A stretch of DNA of 63,261 bases, taken from UBA1205 sp045598105 (GTDB lineage Bacteria > Bacteroidota > Bacteroidia > Bacteroidales > WCHB1-69). A program made the translations under genes and the position numbers. The stretch's first letter is position 1. Each line of letters opens with the position of its first letter. A model generated the notes under the pieces. The model made no database searches and was not told the DNA's origin. It was given only the letters and a program-made list of their open reading frames with translations. The stretch lies in assembly GCA_045598105.1 (NCBI GenBank), contig JAZLLK010000052.1, positions 1 through 63,261 on the forward strand, in the 5' to 3' direction. Below, one piece after another: positions 44,300-53,529 of the stretch.

Positions 44300-46921
44300 A
44301 TGGAATTAGCAGCAAAATACGATCCCGCTTTGGTAGAAAGCAAATGGTATCAATATTGGATAGACAAAGGATTGTTCCAATCCAAACCCGACGGCAGAGT
44401 ACCTTATACCATGGTAATACCGCCCCCCAATGTTACCGGCATATTACACATGGGACACATGCTCAATAATACCATACAGGATATATTAGTCCGTAGAGCC
44501 CGCACACAAGGCAAAAACGCATGCTGGGTGCCGGGCACCGACCACGCCTCTATAGCTACCGAAGCCAAGGTAGTAAACAAGTTAGCACAACAAGGCATAA
44601 AAAAAACCGAACTCACCCGTGAGCAGTTTTTGGAACAGGCCTGGGACTGGACACACGAACATGGTGGTATTATACTCAAGCAATTACGTCGGTTGGGTGC
44701 CTCTTGCGATTGGGACCGCACCGCCTTTACCATGGACGATACCCGCTCACAAAGCGTAATAAAAGTTTTTTGCGACTTATACAACAAAGGCCTTATATAC
44801 CGTGGCGTGCGCATGGTAAATTGGGACCCGCAGGCCCAAACCGCCCTATCGGATGAAGAGGTAATATATAAAGAACAAAACGGCAAACTCTACTACCTGC
44901 GTTACCAAATAGTAGGAGAAAATAAATATGCCATAGTGGCTACCACCCGTCCTGAAACTATTATGGGCGATACAGCCATGTGTATTAATCCTCATGACCC
45001 TAAAAATGCACACCTGAAAGGCAAAAAGGTAATAGTACCGCTGGTAGGTAGAGAAATTCCCGTAATAGAAGACGATTACGTGGACATAGAATTTGGTACC
45101 GGCTGCCTCAAGGTAACGCCCTCACACGACATCAATGACTACATGTTGGGTGAAAAACACCATTTGCCAAGCATAGATATATTCAATGACAATGGTACCC
45201 TGAACGAAAATGGCGGCATATACGCCGGCATGGACCGCTTTGACGTACGTAAAAAAATAGTGGACGACCTGCAAGCCGCTAACTTGCTGGAAAAGGTAGA
45301 AGACTATGTAAACAAAGTAGGCTTTTCAGAGCGTACCCACGTGGCCATAGAGCCTAAATTATCCATGCAATGGTTCCTCAAAATGAAGAACTTAGCACAA
45401 CCCGCCCTACAAGCCGTAATGAATGACGACATACAATTTCACCCTTCCAAATTCAAAAACACCTATCGGCATTGGATGGAAGAAGTAAAGGACTGGTGCA
45501 TAAGCCGTCAGCTATGGTGGGGACATCGTATTCCCGCTTACTTTTTGCCGCAAGGCGGCTATGTGGTAGCCCCTTCTATAGAAGAAGCATTGGCTATAGC
45601 CAAACAAAAAGAAGAAAATGCCAACCTTACCATACAAGACCTTAAACAGGAAGACGACTGCCTGGATACATGGTTCTCTTCATGGCTGTGGCCTATATCC
45701 TTATTCAATGGCATTAACCACCCCGACAATGAAGAAATAAAATACTATTACCCTACTGCTGACCTGGTTACCGCCCCCGATATCATATTCTTTTGGGTAG
45801 CCCGTATGATAATGGCCGGCTACGAATATAAAGGGACTTTCCCCTTCAAAAACGTATATTTTACCGGTATAGTACGCGACAAACAAGGCAGAAAAATGTC
45901 CAAATCACTCGGCAACTCCCCTGACCCCATAGAACTGATGGATAAATATGGAGCCGATGCCGTCCGCATGGGCATGATGCTAAGCGCCCCCGCCGGCAAC
46001 GACATATTGTTTGATGAGGCTTTGTGCGAACAGGGACGTAACTTCAATAATAAAATATGGAACGCCTTCCGACTGGTAAAATCATGGAACGTGGAAGATA
46101 AAGCTCAACCCGAAACCTCACAAAAAGCCATAGAATGGTTTAATCACCTGCTGTGCAAAACCCAAAACGATATAGATGACCTGTTCTCAAAATACCGCTT
46201 ATCGGAAGCACTTATGATGGTGTACAAATTGTTTTGGGACGAATTTTCGGCATGGTACCTCGAAATGATAAAACCCGCATTCGGCCAAGCAATAGACAGT
46301 ACCACCTATAATGCTACCTTGCAGTTCTTTGACCATCTGCTCCGCCTGCTACACCCATTCATTCCTTTCATTACCGAAGAACTGTGGCAAGCCCTGCAAG
46401 CCAGACAGGAAGGCGAAAGTATAATGTATGCCCGACTGCCACAAACACATGAAGCCGACCTGCCCCTGCTTCAAAATTTTGAAACAGCCAAAGCCGTTAT
46501 TACCAATATAAGAAATGTGCGTCTGCAAAAAAATATACCCAATAAAAACGCCCTCAACCTATATTACAAAGGCCAAACCGATACTTATTACCATACGCTT
46601 ATAAGCAAAATAGCCAATATAGAAAGCATACAGGCATGGCAACAGGAATCGGATATGCCTACCGTAAACTTTTTAGTAGGTACCACCGAATGGATTATAC
46701 CCATGGGTGATATGATAGATACCGAAGCCGAAATAAAGAAAATAGAAGCCGATATTAAATACTACGAAGGCTTTCTTACCGGAGTTATGAAAAAACTGGC
46801 CAACGAAAAATTTGTAGCCAATGCCAAACCCGAAGTGGTAGCCATGGAACGCAAAAAACAGGCTGATGCCACTTCCAAGTTGGAAACACTTAAAGAAAGT
46901 TTACGTAAACTTACTAAATAA
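44300..46921 (+). CDS. valS: Valyl-tRNA synthetase
   Basis: ValS charges tRNA-Val. The 873-residue class Ia enzyme has the HIGH-type motif PPNVTGILHMGHM (about 42-54), editing-domain motifs (TTRPETIMGDTA near 217, and GTGCLKVTPSHD), KMSKSLGNSPDP near 535, a tRNA-binding helical domain, and the ValS-specific C-terminal coiled coil (AEIKKIEADIKYYEGFL onward). Length and order are normal. The terminator downstream is shared with the convergent kamA gene. Confidence 0.97.
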   Translation: MELAAKYDPALVESKWYQYWIDKGLFQSKPDGRVPYTMVIPPPNVTGILHMGHMLNNTIQDILVRRARTQGKNACWVPGTDHASIATEAKVVNKLAQQGIKKTELTREQFLEQAWDWTHEHGGIILKQLRRLGASCDWDRTAFTMDDTRSQSVIKVFCDLYNKGLIYRGVRMVNWDPQAQTALSDEEVIYKEQNGKLYYLRYQIVGENKYAIVATTRPETIMGDTAMCINPHDPKNAHLKGKKVIVPLVGREIPVIEDDYVDIEFGTGCLKVTPSHDINDYMLGEKHHLPSIDIFNDNGTLNENGGIYAGMDRFDVRKKIVDDLQAANLLEKVEDYVNKVGFSERTHVAIEPKLSMQWFLKMKNLAQPALQAVMNDDIQFHPSKFKNTYRHWMEEVKDWCISRQLWWGHRIPAYFLPQGGYVVAPSIEEALAIAKQKEENANLTIQDLKQEDDCLDTWFSSWLWPISLFNGINHPDNEEIKYYYPTADLVTAPDIIFFWVARMIMAGYEYKGTFPFKNVYFTGIVRDKQGRKMSKSLGNSPDPIELMDKYGADAVRMGMMLSAPAGNDILFDEALCEQGRNFNNKIWNAFRLVKSWNVEDKAQPETSQKAIEWFNHLLCKTQNDIDDLFSKYRLSEALMMVYKLFWDEFSAWYLEMIKPAFGQAIDSTTYNATLQFFDHLLRLLHPFIPFITEELWQALQARQEGESIMYARLPQTHEADLPLLQNFETAKAVITNIRNVRLQKNIPNKNALNLYYKGQTDTYYHTLISKIANIESIQAWQQESDMPTVNFLVGTTEWIIPMGDMIDTEAEIKKIEADIKYYEGFLTGVMKKLANEKFVANAKPEVVAMERKKQADATSKLETLKESLRKLTK

Positions 46922-46938
46922 CATACATTAAGTGCAAT

Positions 46939-46972
46939 TAAAAAAGGAGGTCTGTATAAGACCTCCTTTTTA
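46939..46972. terminator. Bidirectional terminator between valS and kamA
   Basis: AAAAAGGAGGTC and GACCTCCTTTTT form a perfect 12-bp stem with a 7-base loop. It has an A run on one side and a T run on the other, so it can stop transcription of both convergent genes. Confidence 0.88.
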
Positions 46973-46997
46973 TATTCATACTAATAAGCCAAAAACA

Positions 46998-48266
46998 CTA
47001 CTGATTTTGCTCTCTTCTTTTTTTACTACGCTCTTTACGTGCCAAATGAGCAGGCTCCAATGCCAAAGTATCACCATTCAACAAAGAAGCTACACCCTCT
47101 TTCTCCTGCTTACGCTTTTGCTCACAAACCTCACAATGGCACTCTTCCTTATAGTCGTCAGGCTCGGTATAGGTAGTAATTACACCTTCAAAATTACGCA
47201 ATATCACACGTTTTGGACTTTGAGATATAACATAATTAGGCATTACGGGCGTTTTGCCGCCACCGCCGGGAGCATCTACCACAAAGGTAGGCACTGCATA
47301 TCCTGAAGTATGTCCTCTTAAATTCTCTATTATTTCTATACCCTTAGATACCGGCGTACGGAAATGCTCTAAACCCATAGAAAGGTCACACTGATATATG
47401 TAATAAGGACGTACCCTCATTTTTACCAACTCGTGTACTAATTGCTTCATTACGTGAGTGCAATCGTTTACACCACGCAATAGCACCGTTTGGTTTCCTA
47501 AGGGAATACCGGCATTGGCCATACGGGCACAAGCCGCAGCCGACTCCGGTGTAACCTCTTGAGGATGATTAAAATGGGTATTAATCCATATAGGATGATA
47601 TTGTTTAAGCATATTCACCAGTTTATCAGTAATACGCTGAGGACACACTACCGGCGTACGGGTACCTAATCGAATAATTTCCACATGCGGTATAGCCCTC
47701 AATCGCTTAATAATGGATTCTAACATATCATCATTCACCATTAAAGCATCACCGCCTGAAAGCAATACATCTCTTACCGTAGGCGTAGCAGCTATGTAAT
47801 CTATAGCCTTTTGTATTCTTTCGGTGGGCGACTGACAGTCATGTTGCCCTGCAAAACGACGACGGGTACAATGACGACAATACATAGAACACATATCGGT
47901 AATTAAGAACAATACTCTGTCAGGATAACGGTGTGTGAGCCCGGGTACCGGCGAATCCTCATCTTCATGCAAAGGATCTAACAAATCAGCCGGCGACTGA
48001 TGTAATTCTGCTGCCGTAGGTATAGCCTGACGACGCACGGGACAATGAGGATTATCAGGGTCAATTAAACTTAAATAATACGGTGTAATGGCCATACGCA
48101 AGGTCTGCAACGATTTAGCCACGCCCTCTTCCTCTTCCTTGGTGAGCTTAATGTATTTTTTAAGCTCATCCAATGTTTCTATTCTGTTTTTAACTTGCCA
48201 TTTCCAATCATTCCACTGCTCATCAGTAACATTAGGAAATAATTCGGCTCTTCTGTTTACTCTCAT
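46998..48266 (-). CDS. kamA: L-lysine 2,3-aminomutase
   Basis: KamA moves the alpha-amino group of L-lysine to carbon 3, giving beta-lysine. It uses SAM, a [4Fe-4S] cluster and PLP. The 422-residue protein has the radical-SAM motif CSMYCRHC (C126, C130, C133), LSGGDALMVND near 169-179, and the PLP lysine in DAPGGGGKTPV (K338). C-terminal cysteines in EECHCEVCEQKR fit the zinc site of fermentative KamA. It is last in a unit with the second kdd copy, 26 bp downstream of it. The next pathway enzyme, beta-lysine 5,6-aminomutase, is not in this window. Confidence 0.93.
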   Translation of the reverse strand: MRVNRRAELFPNVTDEQWNDWKWQVKNRIETLDELKKYIKLTKEEEEGVAKSLQTLRMAITPYYLSLIDPDNPHCPVRRQAIPTAAELHQSPADLLDPLHEDEDSPVPGLTHRYPDRVLFLITDMCSMYCRHCTRRRFAGQHDCQSPTERIQKAIDYIAATPTVRDVLLSGGDALMVNDDMLESIIKRLRAIPHVEIIRLGTRTPVVCPQRITDKLVNMLKQYHPIWINTHFNHPQEVTPESAAACARMANAGIPLGNQTVLLRGVNDCTHVMKQLVHELVKMRVRPYYIYQCDLSMGLEHFRTPVSKGIEIIENLRGHTSGYAVPTFVVDAPGGGGKTPVMPNYVISQSPKRVILRNFEGVITTYTEPDDYKEECHCEVCEQKRKQEKEGVASLLNGDTLALEPAHLARKERSKKRREQNQ

Positions 48267-48292
48267 AATATGATGTGTATATGTTTTACTTA

Positions 48293-49333
48293 TTATTTTA
48301 CGTACAATTTTTCAAATAAAGACCTTACCTCGGCCGATTCACGAACAATATTCAGGGTGAGTTCGGCATGCCCCTTGGCATAACCATTACCTACTATAAG
48401 GTTAATATCCTTACCCACACCCTCGGCACCTAAAGCTGCCTTGGTAAAACTGGTGGCCATGGAGAAAAAATACACGCACCCCTGCCCTTTGGTAATGAGT
48501 ATGGAAGTCATTTCGGTAGATGGTACGTTCACATTATTCACCGTAACATCGGTACCTCTGCCTCCGGTAATAGCCATTACCTTATGATATACGTCCATTA
48601 CATTAGTGGCATCGGCCACTATTACATCTGTGGCCAAATGCATATCTATAATACGCTGCGCATTCTCCATAGAATATTCCACCACTATTACCTTGCCATA
48701 TTTACCTACATTCTTCATGGCCTGATAACAGCATAATACGCCCGACTTACCGCCACCGCCTATTATACATACTATGTCACCTTCGGTGACCAAACGATCT
48801 ACCTGCGCCGGAGCCCCCGCCACATCTAAAACCGCTAATGCCAACTTTTCGGGTATATCTTGTGGTAATACGGCAAATAATCCACTTTCAAACAGTATGG
48901 CCTCCGCTATTACATCCACCTGATCAGAATCAGGCGACAAATGAGTGATTTCTTTTATTTTTAATGGAGTAAGCGACAACGATACCAATGTAGCTATGCG
49001 ATCACCTACTTTTATTTTAGTGCTGTTATGAAAATTATCACCTATGGCCTTTACCGTACCTATAAGCATGCCGCCCGAACCGGTAACAGGATTTTGTAAT
49101 TTACCGCGATCCTCCACTATAGACATTATCATTTTCTTCATTTGCTCCGCATCACCATTACAGGCATGCCGTATTTGCGTATAGCTGGCAGAATCAATAT
49201 TTAAAGTAGAAACATTTATAAGCACCTCATTATCATATATTTCCATAGCATTATCCAGTTTTTGGGCAGGCTGTGGTAAAGTGCCCGCAGGGTATAATAC
49301 TCTATGTGTGCCGTATCTGCATCCTGTTTTCAT
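48293..49333 (-). CDS. kdd: L-erythro-3,5-diaminohexanoate dehydrogenase, second copy
   Basis: Kdd oxidises 3,5-diaminohexanoate to 5-amino-3-oxohexanoate with NAD+ and releases ammonia. The 346-residue protein shares its whole length with the kdd copy at 49529-50602: YGTHRV at the start, LNIDSAS, TGSGGML, DRIATLVSLSLTPL, the Rossmann motif IIGGGGKSG, and VYFFSMATSFTKAALGAEG near the end. The two copies differ at very many positions, so the duplication is old or one copy was acquired separately. This copy has its own promoter and is joined to kamA. Confidence 0.88.
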   Translation of the reverse strand: MKTGCRYGTHRVLYPAGTLPQPAQKLDNAMEIYDNEVLINVSTLNIDSASYTQIRHACNGDAEQMKKMIMSIVEDRGKLQNPVTGSGGMLIGTVKAIGDNFHNSTKIKVGDRIATLVSLSLTPLKIKEITHLSPDSDQVDVIAEAILFESGLFAVLPQDIPEKLALAVLDVAGAPAQVDRLVTEGDIVCIIGGGGKSGVLCCYQAMKNVGKYGKVIVVEYSMENAQRIIDMHLATDVIVADATNVMDVYHKVMAITGGRGTDVTVNNVNVPSTEMTSILITKGQGCVYFFSMATSFTKAALGAEGVGKDINLIVGNGYAKGHAELTLNIVRESAEVRSLFEKLYVK

Positions 49334-49356
49334 ATCTATACTATAATATTAACATG

Positions 49357-49364
49357 CAAAGGTA
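49357..49364 (-). promoter_or_regulatory. -7 promoter element of the kdd(2)-kamA unit
   Basis: TACCTTTG on the minus strand lies 23 bp before the ATG at 49333. It comes after the terminator that closes the upstream unit. Confidence 0.6.
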
Positions 49365-49478
49365 CACTAAAATACCTTATCATAAGGGCATAAAGCCATA
49401 TTTTTTTTTACTTTTTTTACCTTATTCGGTTGTAATAAACTTTAACAGCACTACACATATAGAGCAACACATAAAAAA

Positions 49479-49510
49479 AAAGCAGGCTCCCACCATAGGG
49501 AGCCTGCTTT
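49479..49510 (-). terminator. Intrinsic terminator of the atoD-kal-kce-kdd(1) unit
   Basis: AAAGCAGGCTCCC and GGGAGCCTGCTTT form a 13-bp stem with a 6-base loop. Read on the minus strand it ends in a run of T (the A run 49473-49481). It lies 19 bp after the first kdd copy. Confidence 0.9.
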
Positions 49511-49528
49511 AGCATTGATATGAATTAA

Positions 49529-50602
49529 TTATGCATATAATTCTTCAAATATTTTACGAAGTTCAGGGCTTTCACGTAATTCCTGTAAGGTAAATTCGGC
49601 GTGACCTTTGGTGTAACCGTTGCCCATTATCATGTTCACATCCGAGCCTATACCTTCAGCACCTAATGATGCTTTGGTAAAGCTGGTAGCCATGGAGAAG
49701 AAATATACTACGCCATCATCTTTGGTGCACAATACGGCAGTCATTTCCTGGTCGGGAACATTTACACAGTTAATAGTTACATCGGCCATTTTACCGTTGG
49801 TTAAGCGTTCTACCATTTCATATACCTGTACAGGAGTCATGCCGGCAGCACTTTCTACTACATCACAAAAACCGAGGTCTTTAATACGTTGGGTAGATTT
49901 AGGGCTATTGGCTATACCTATTACCTTACCGGTAACGCCTACACGCTTTTTAGCTTCATAGCAGCAGAGCATACCGCTTTTTCCACCGGCACCTAATATA
50001 ACCACTGTTTGTCCGTATTGGCATAATTTAGCTGTTTGTGCAGGAGCACCTGCTACGTCTAATGCACTCAAAGCCAGCTTTTCAGGCATATCAGTAGGTA
50101 TTTTGGCATATATACCGCTTTCGAACAATATAGCTTTACCTTTTATGTCCACCTGATCCACTTCAGGGCGTATTTCCAATATTTCATCTATACGAAGCGG
50201 AGTTAATGACAAGGATACCAATGTAGCTATACGATCGCCTTCTTTCAGGTCTATTTTACCTTTAAGAGCATCACCTATTTTTTCTACTTTACCCAGCAAC
50301 ATGCCGCCCGAACCGGTACGACGATTACGGTGTTTGCCTTGCAATTTCACATTAAGCAACATTTCTCTTTTTACCTCTTCCATCACTTTTTCGGTGCTTG
50401 CACCTGCACCTGCCTGCTGCTTGGCATAGTTATGAATATCGGTAAAACTGGCGCTGTCAATATTAAGTGTTTGTACATCAATAAGGATTTCATTATCATA
50501 TATTTCATCCATATTGTTATCCAGCTTATTAGCCGGCTGAGGTAATACACCTATAGGCTCTATCACACGATGTGTGCCGTATTTATTTCCTTTTTTTTGC
50601 AT
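49529..50602 (-). CDS. kdd: L-erythro-3,5-diaminohexanoate dehydrogenase, first copy
   Basis: The 357-residue dehydrogenase is the fourth gene of the atoD-kal-kce-kdd unit and is probably the main enzyme, because it sits with the next pathway steps. Motifs: YGTHRVIEPIGVLPQP, GSGGMLLGKVEKIGD, the Rossmann motif VVILGAGGKSG, and VYFFSMATSFTKASLGAEG. It has an insertion (AKQQAGAGASTEKVMEEVKR, around 57-76) relative to the second copy. The reaction yields NADH, which the hydrogenase encoded at 14-19 kb could reoxidise; that link is inferred. Confidence 0.92.
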   Translation of the reverse strand: MQKKGNKYGTHRVIEPIGVLPQPANKLDNNMDEIYDNEILIDVQTLNIDSASFTDIHNYAKQQAGAGASTEKVMEEVKREMLLNVKLQGKHRNRRTGSGGMLLGKVEKIGDALKGKIDLKEGDRIATLVSLSLTPLRIDEILEIRPEVDQVDIKGKAILFESGIYAKIPTDMPEKLALSALDVAGAPAQTAKLCQYGQTVVILGAGGKSGMLCCYEAKKRVGVTGKVIGIANSPKSTQRIKDLGFCDVVESAAGMTPVQVYEMVERLTNGKMADVTINCVNVPDQEMTAVLCTKDDGVVYFFSMATSFTKASLGAEGIGSDVNMIMGNGYTKGHAEFTLQELRESPELRKIFEELYA

Positions 50603-50637
50603 TATTATAAGTATTATTCTTGATTAAAAAAAATATG

Positions 50638-51468
50638 TTATTTACGTTTTAAATTTAATATGTCACGTGCTTCATCTGAAGTGGCTATATCACGGCCTAA
50701 TTCTTTGGCTATGCGAACTACTTTGGCTACCAATTCACCATTTGACTGAGCCAATACACCCTTAGACAAATACAGGTTATCTTCAAAACCCACACGTACA
50801 TTACCACCCATGGCTATGGCAGCTGCTGCCATAGGAAATGCGTGACGCCCCACTCCGGTAACTGTCCAAGTGGAACCGGCAGGAATACCATTTACCAGCC
50901 AGCACAAATTAGCCACTGTGGCAGGAGTACAACCGGGAACACCCAGCACAAAATTGAATTGCATGGGATGAGCCGGCACCTCACCTTTTTTGGCCATGGT
51001 GAGTATAGTATCCAAATGCCCCATTTCAAAGCATTCATACTCAGGCTTAATGCCACGCTCTATCATACGCTTACCAAAAGCACGCATGGTAGGCATGGTG
51101 TTATCAAATATTTCATCACCAAAATTACAGGTACCACAATCTAATGTAGCCATTTCAGGTATGGGCGTGGTATCGGTAGATTGCAACCGCTCATCGGGTG
51201 TCATGCCTACCGCTCCCCCGGTGGAGGGTATAAGTATTACATTAGGACACACCTTGTATATAGCCTCTTCACATTCCTGAAAACGGGCTCTGCTTTGAGT
51301 AGGCGTACCATCATCTTCTCGCACATGAAGATGAACTATGGCTGCTCCGGCATCTACGGCCGACTTGGCTTCTCTTACTATCTCTTCTACGGTATATGGC
51401 ACCTGCGGATTCTGCTTTTTGGTAACCTCAGCACCGCAAATAGCTGCCGTAATTATAAGTTTTTCCAT
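50638..51468 (-). CDS. kce: 3-keto-5-aminohexanoate cleavage enzyme
   Basis: Kce condenses 5-amino-3-oxohexanoate with acetyl-CoA to give acetoacetate and 3-aminobutyryl-CoA. The 276-residue TIM-barrel protein of the BKACE (DUF849) family starts IITAAICGAEVTKKQNP, with the zinc-binding histidines in AAIVHLHVRED (46 and 48) and a further metal site in GRHAFPMAAAAIAMGGNVRVG (given as GRHAFPMA and MGGNVRVG). The family motif CTPATVANL is present. It lies between kal and kdd with gaps of 17 and 35 bp. Confidence 0.93.
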   Translation of the reverse strand: MEKLIITAAICGAEVTKKQNPQVPYTVEEIVREAKSAVDAGAAIVHLHVREDDGTPTQSRARFQECEEAIYKVCPNVILIPSTGGAVGMTPDERLQSTDTTPIPEMATLDCGTCNFGDEIFDNTMPTMRAFGKRMIERGIKPEYECFEMGHLDTILTMAKKGEVPAHPMQFNFVLGVPGCTPATVANLCWLVNGIPAGSTWTVTGVGRHAFPMAAAAIAMGGNVRVGFEDNLYLSKGVLAQSNGELVAKVVRIAKELGRDIATSDEARDILNLKRK

Positions 51469-51485
51469 ATTATACTTGTGATTAA

Positions 51486-51884
51486 TTATTTATTTTTCCG
51501 TTGGCATTCTTTGGGTGTAACACAGGTACCCGAGGCACGACATACTACTATGGGCTCATCTAACTCATCTGCTGCCGACGCTGAAATATCCGGACGGGCT
51601 ACGGCCACTTTACGGGCTTCAAATATCATGTGTCGTGAAGTGTTACCTTCTCTGTCAATATATCCTTCTACTTCTATATAGTCACCTGCATACACAGGAG
51701 CCAAAAAATCAATGCTGTCATAAGCACGGAATAAGCCCTCATCACCGTCACGCATAATGAGCAACTCGGTAGCTAAATCACCAAACAAATGCACCATGTG
51801 TGCTCCATCTACCAAATTACCGCCGTAATGTGCATCTTTGGCACTCATTCTTAATCTTATTTTGGACGATATCTTATTTTCCAT
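51486..51884 (-). CDS. kal: 3-aminobutyryl-CoA ammonia-lyase
   Basis: Kal eliminates ammonia from 3-aminobutyryl-CoA to form crotonyl-CoA. The 132-residue hotdog-fold protein shows RMSAKDAHYGGNLVDGAHMV, LFGDLATELLI and VYAGDYIEVEGYIDREGN, which fit the Kal family. The product would go on to butyrate through butyryl-CoA dehydrogenase, which is not encoded here. It sits between kce and atoD, in pathway order. Confidence 0.9.
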   Translation of the reverse strand: MENKISSKIRLRMSAKDAHYGGNLVDGAHMVHLFGDLATELLIMRDGDEGLFRAYDSIDFLAPVYAGDYIEVEGYIDREGNTSRHMIFEARKVAVARPDISASAADELDEPIVVCRASGTCVTPKECQRKNK

Positions 51885-51908
51885 ATATATTCTGCTTTTA
51901 ATTATACA

Positions 51909-52553
51909 CTATTTAACTATATAATCTACCAATATAGCAGGAGTGTGCACCTGCTCAGGTGCTATTTCACCTACCTCTACCATATTGTCTACCCCGGCTA
52001 TTACCACATCGGCAGCCATGGCCATAAGCGGATTAAAATTTTGGCTGGTGCCATAATAAACCAAATTACCGTCAGTATCTCCTTTTGATGCACCTATTAA
52101 GGCTATATCAGCACGCAATGGCTTTTCTAATAAGTACTCTTCTCCATCTACTTTTATTACTTCTTTGCCATCGGCTATAATGGTGCCCATGCCCGTTTTG
52201 GTAAGTACGCCGCCTAAACCGCAACCGCCACAACGAATACGCTCGGCTAAAGTGCCTTGAGGAACCAGCGTTACTTCCACCTCCTTATTATTCATTTGCT
52301 CCTGTATCAACTCATTAGAACCTATATGTGAAGCTATATATTTCTTCACCTGCTTGTGAACAAATAACTTACCCACACCCTTATTCGAAAATGCGGCATC
52401 ATTAGCTATAACAGTGAGGTTCTTAACATTTGATTCCGACAAAGCATCCAATATTTTATTGGGTGTGCCATTGGCCAAAAAACCACCTACCATGATGGTC
52501 ATACCATCTTTAATTTTAGCAACTGCTTCTTCTACTGTAATTTGCTTATTCAT
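51909..52553 (-). CDS. atoD: Butyrate-acetoacetate CoA-transferase subunit A
   Basis: A 214-residue alpha subunit of an acetoacetate-type CoA-transferase. It begins with ITVEEAVAKIKDGMTIMVGG and has GGFLANGTPNKILDAL, CGGCGLGGVLTKTGMGT and LIGASKGDTDGNLVYYGTS, all typical of AtoD/CtfA. The enzyme moves CoA between acetoacetate and butyrate or acetate in the last steps of lysine fermentation. The beta subunit AtoA, which carries the catalytic glutamate, normally follows directly but is missing here, so it must be encoded elsewhere. This is the first gene of the unit. Confidence 0.92.
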   Translation of the reverse strand: MNKQITVEEAVAKIKDGMTIMVGGFLANGTPNKILDALSESNVKNLTVIANDAAFSNKGVGKLFVHKQVKKYIASHIGSNELIQEQMNNKEVEVTLVPQGTLAERIRCGGCGLGGVLTKTGMGTIIADGKEVIKVDGEEYLLEKPLRADIALIGASKGDTDGNLVYYGTSQNFNPLMAMAADVVIAGVDNMVEVGEIAPEQVHTPAILVDYIVK

Positions 52554-52645
52554 ATTGTTAGCTCTTTATATTTAGTAACTTGTGTTATTTATCTTTACTT
52601 ATCATCTGCTTCCTCCTATTGGAAGGTTACCTGTATTTTAATTTG

Positions 52646-52653
52646 CAAATATA
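52646..52653 (-). promoter_or_regulatory. -7 promoter element of the lysine-fermentation unit
   Basis: TATATTTG on the minus strand lies 92 bp before the atoD ATG. The 303-bp gap 52554-52856 otherwise holds only AT-rich sequence and the terminator at its right end. Confidence 0.5.
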
Positions 52654-52790
52654 CCATTTTTTTTTATATCGCCACTTTTTATTCATAATTATTAATAATG
52701 AAAACAAGTTTTTTTCTTTTTTTACAGTTATCACATTCAAACATGCTACCCGCCTACATATATACCACTATAACCATGTTACGTATATAT

Positions 52791-52824
52791 AAAAAAAGGT
52801 TCTAACCGTTACGTTAGAACCTTT
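52791..52824 (-). terminator. Intrinsic terminator of the coiled-coil protein gene
   Basis: AAAGGTTCTAAC and GTTAGAACCTTT form a 12-bp stem with a 6-base loop; on the minus strand it runs into seven T. It lies 32 bp after the stop at 52857. Confidence 0.88.
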
Positions 52825-52856
52825 AATGTAATCATAAAACAAAAAACATTTACTCT

Positions 52857-53501
52857 TTATTTCAAAGATTTTTCTATTTCTTTCAATGCTTCTTCAGCTT
52901 TTTGAATTTCTTTTTCCTTGTTGCTTATTTCCTCTTCTTTTGAAACAATTTTCTTTTCCAAATCCTTTATTTGGTTTTGCATTTTTTCTTTGTCGCCATT
53001 CAATGATTCATGTTCTTTTTTCAATTTGGCTATTACATCATTTTGATTGGCTATTTTTACATTTATATCATGTACTCTTACATAAGATGCAAAATTGTTC
53101 AGAAAATTTTTGGCATTTTCTATTACCTCACGTTCATTGGCAGAAGTAACAAAATTTTCATTTCCGGTAGATACCAGTAAATATACTACTACCTGTACAT
53201 CTTTCTTTTTACCCATGGTAACTACATTGGTATATATATCAAAATTTTTGTCTCCCAATTCCAAAAACTTTTGAGCCAAATAAGCTCTCCACCCCTTTAC
53301 ATTGCTGCCTTTTAAAGCGGCATCCTTTTCCAAACGATTAGTAAGTGCCTCTGATACTATACTTTGTGAATAATCACTAAAAGTAATGCATACACCCTGC
53401 ACATTTTTTTTGTTAAATTCTACTGTGGTTTCCTGAGCTGTTTGGGCCATTACGGAACAACTTATGGCTATACCGGCCATTAACATTAATAAATGTTTCA
53501 T
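52857..53501 (-). CDS. Secreted coiled-coil protein of unknown function
   Basis: A 214-residue protein with a signal peptide ending at VMAQ (residue 20). Residues about 20-140 form a mixed globular part (GVCITFSDYSQSIVSEALTN, then VQVVVYLLVSTGNENFV). Residues about 148-214 are a charged coiled coil rich in E, K and N (ANQNDVIAKLKKEHESL onward). I do not recognise a family. It is 28 bp downstream of the Cys/His repeat gene and ends with a strong terminator, so it closes the rsfS-ftsH-cdsA-psd side of the locus. Confidence 0.7.
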   Translation of the reverse strand: MKHLLMLMAGIAISCSVMAQTAQETTVEFNKKNVQGVCITFSDYSQSIVSEALTNRLEKDAALKGSNVKGWRAYLAQKFLELGDKNFDIYTNVVTMGKKKDVQVVVYLLVSTGNENFVTSANEREVIENAKNFLNNFASYVRVHDINVKIANQNDVIAKLKKEHESLNGDKEKMQNQIKDLEKKIVSKEEEISNKEKEIQKAEEALKEIEKSLK

Positions 53502-53529
53502 ATTTTATTGATATTTATAATTATACTGA

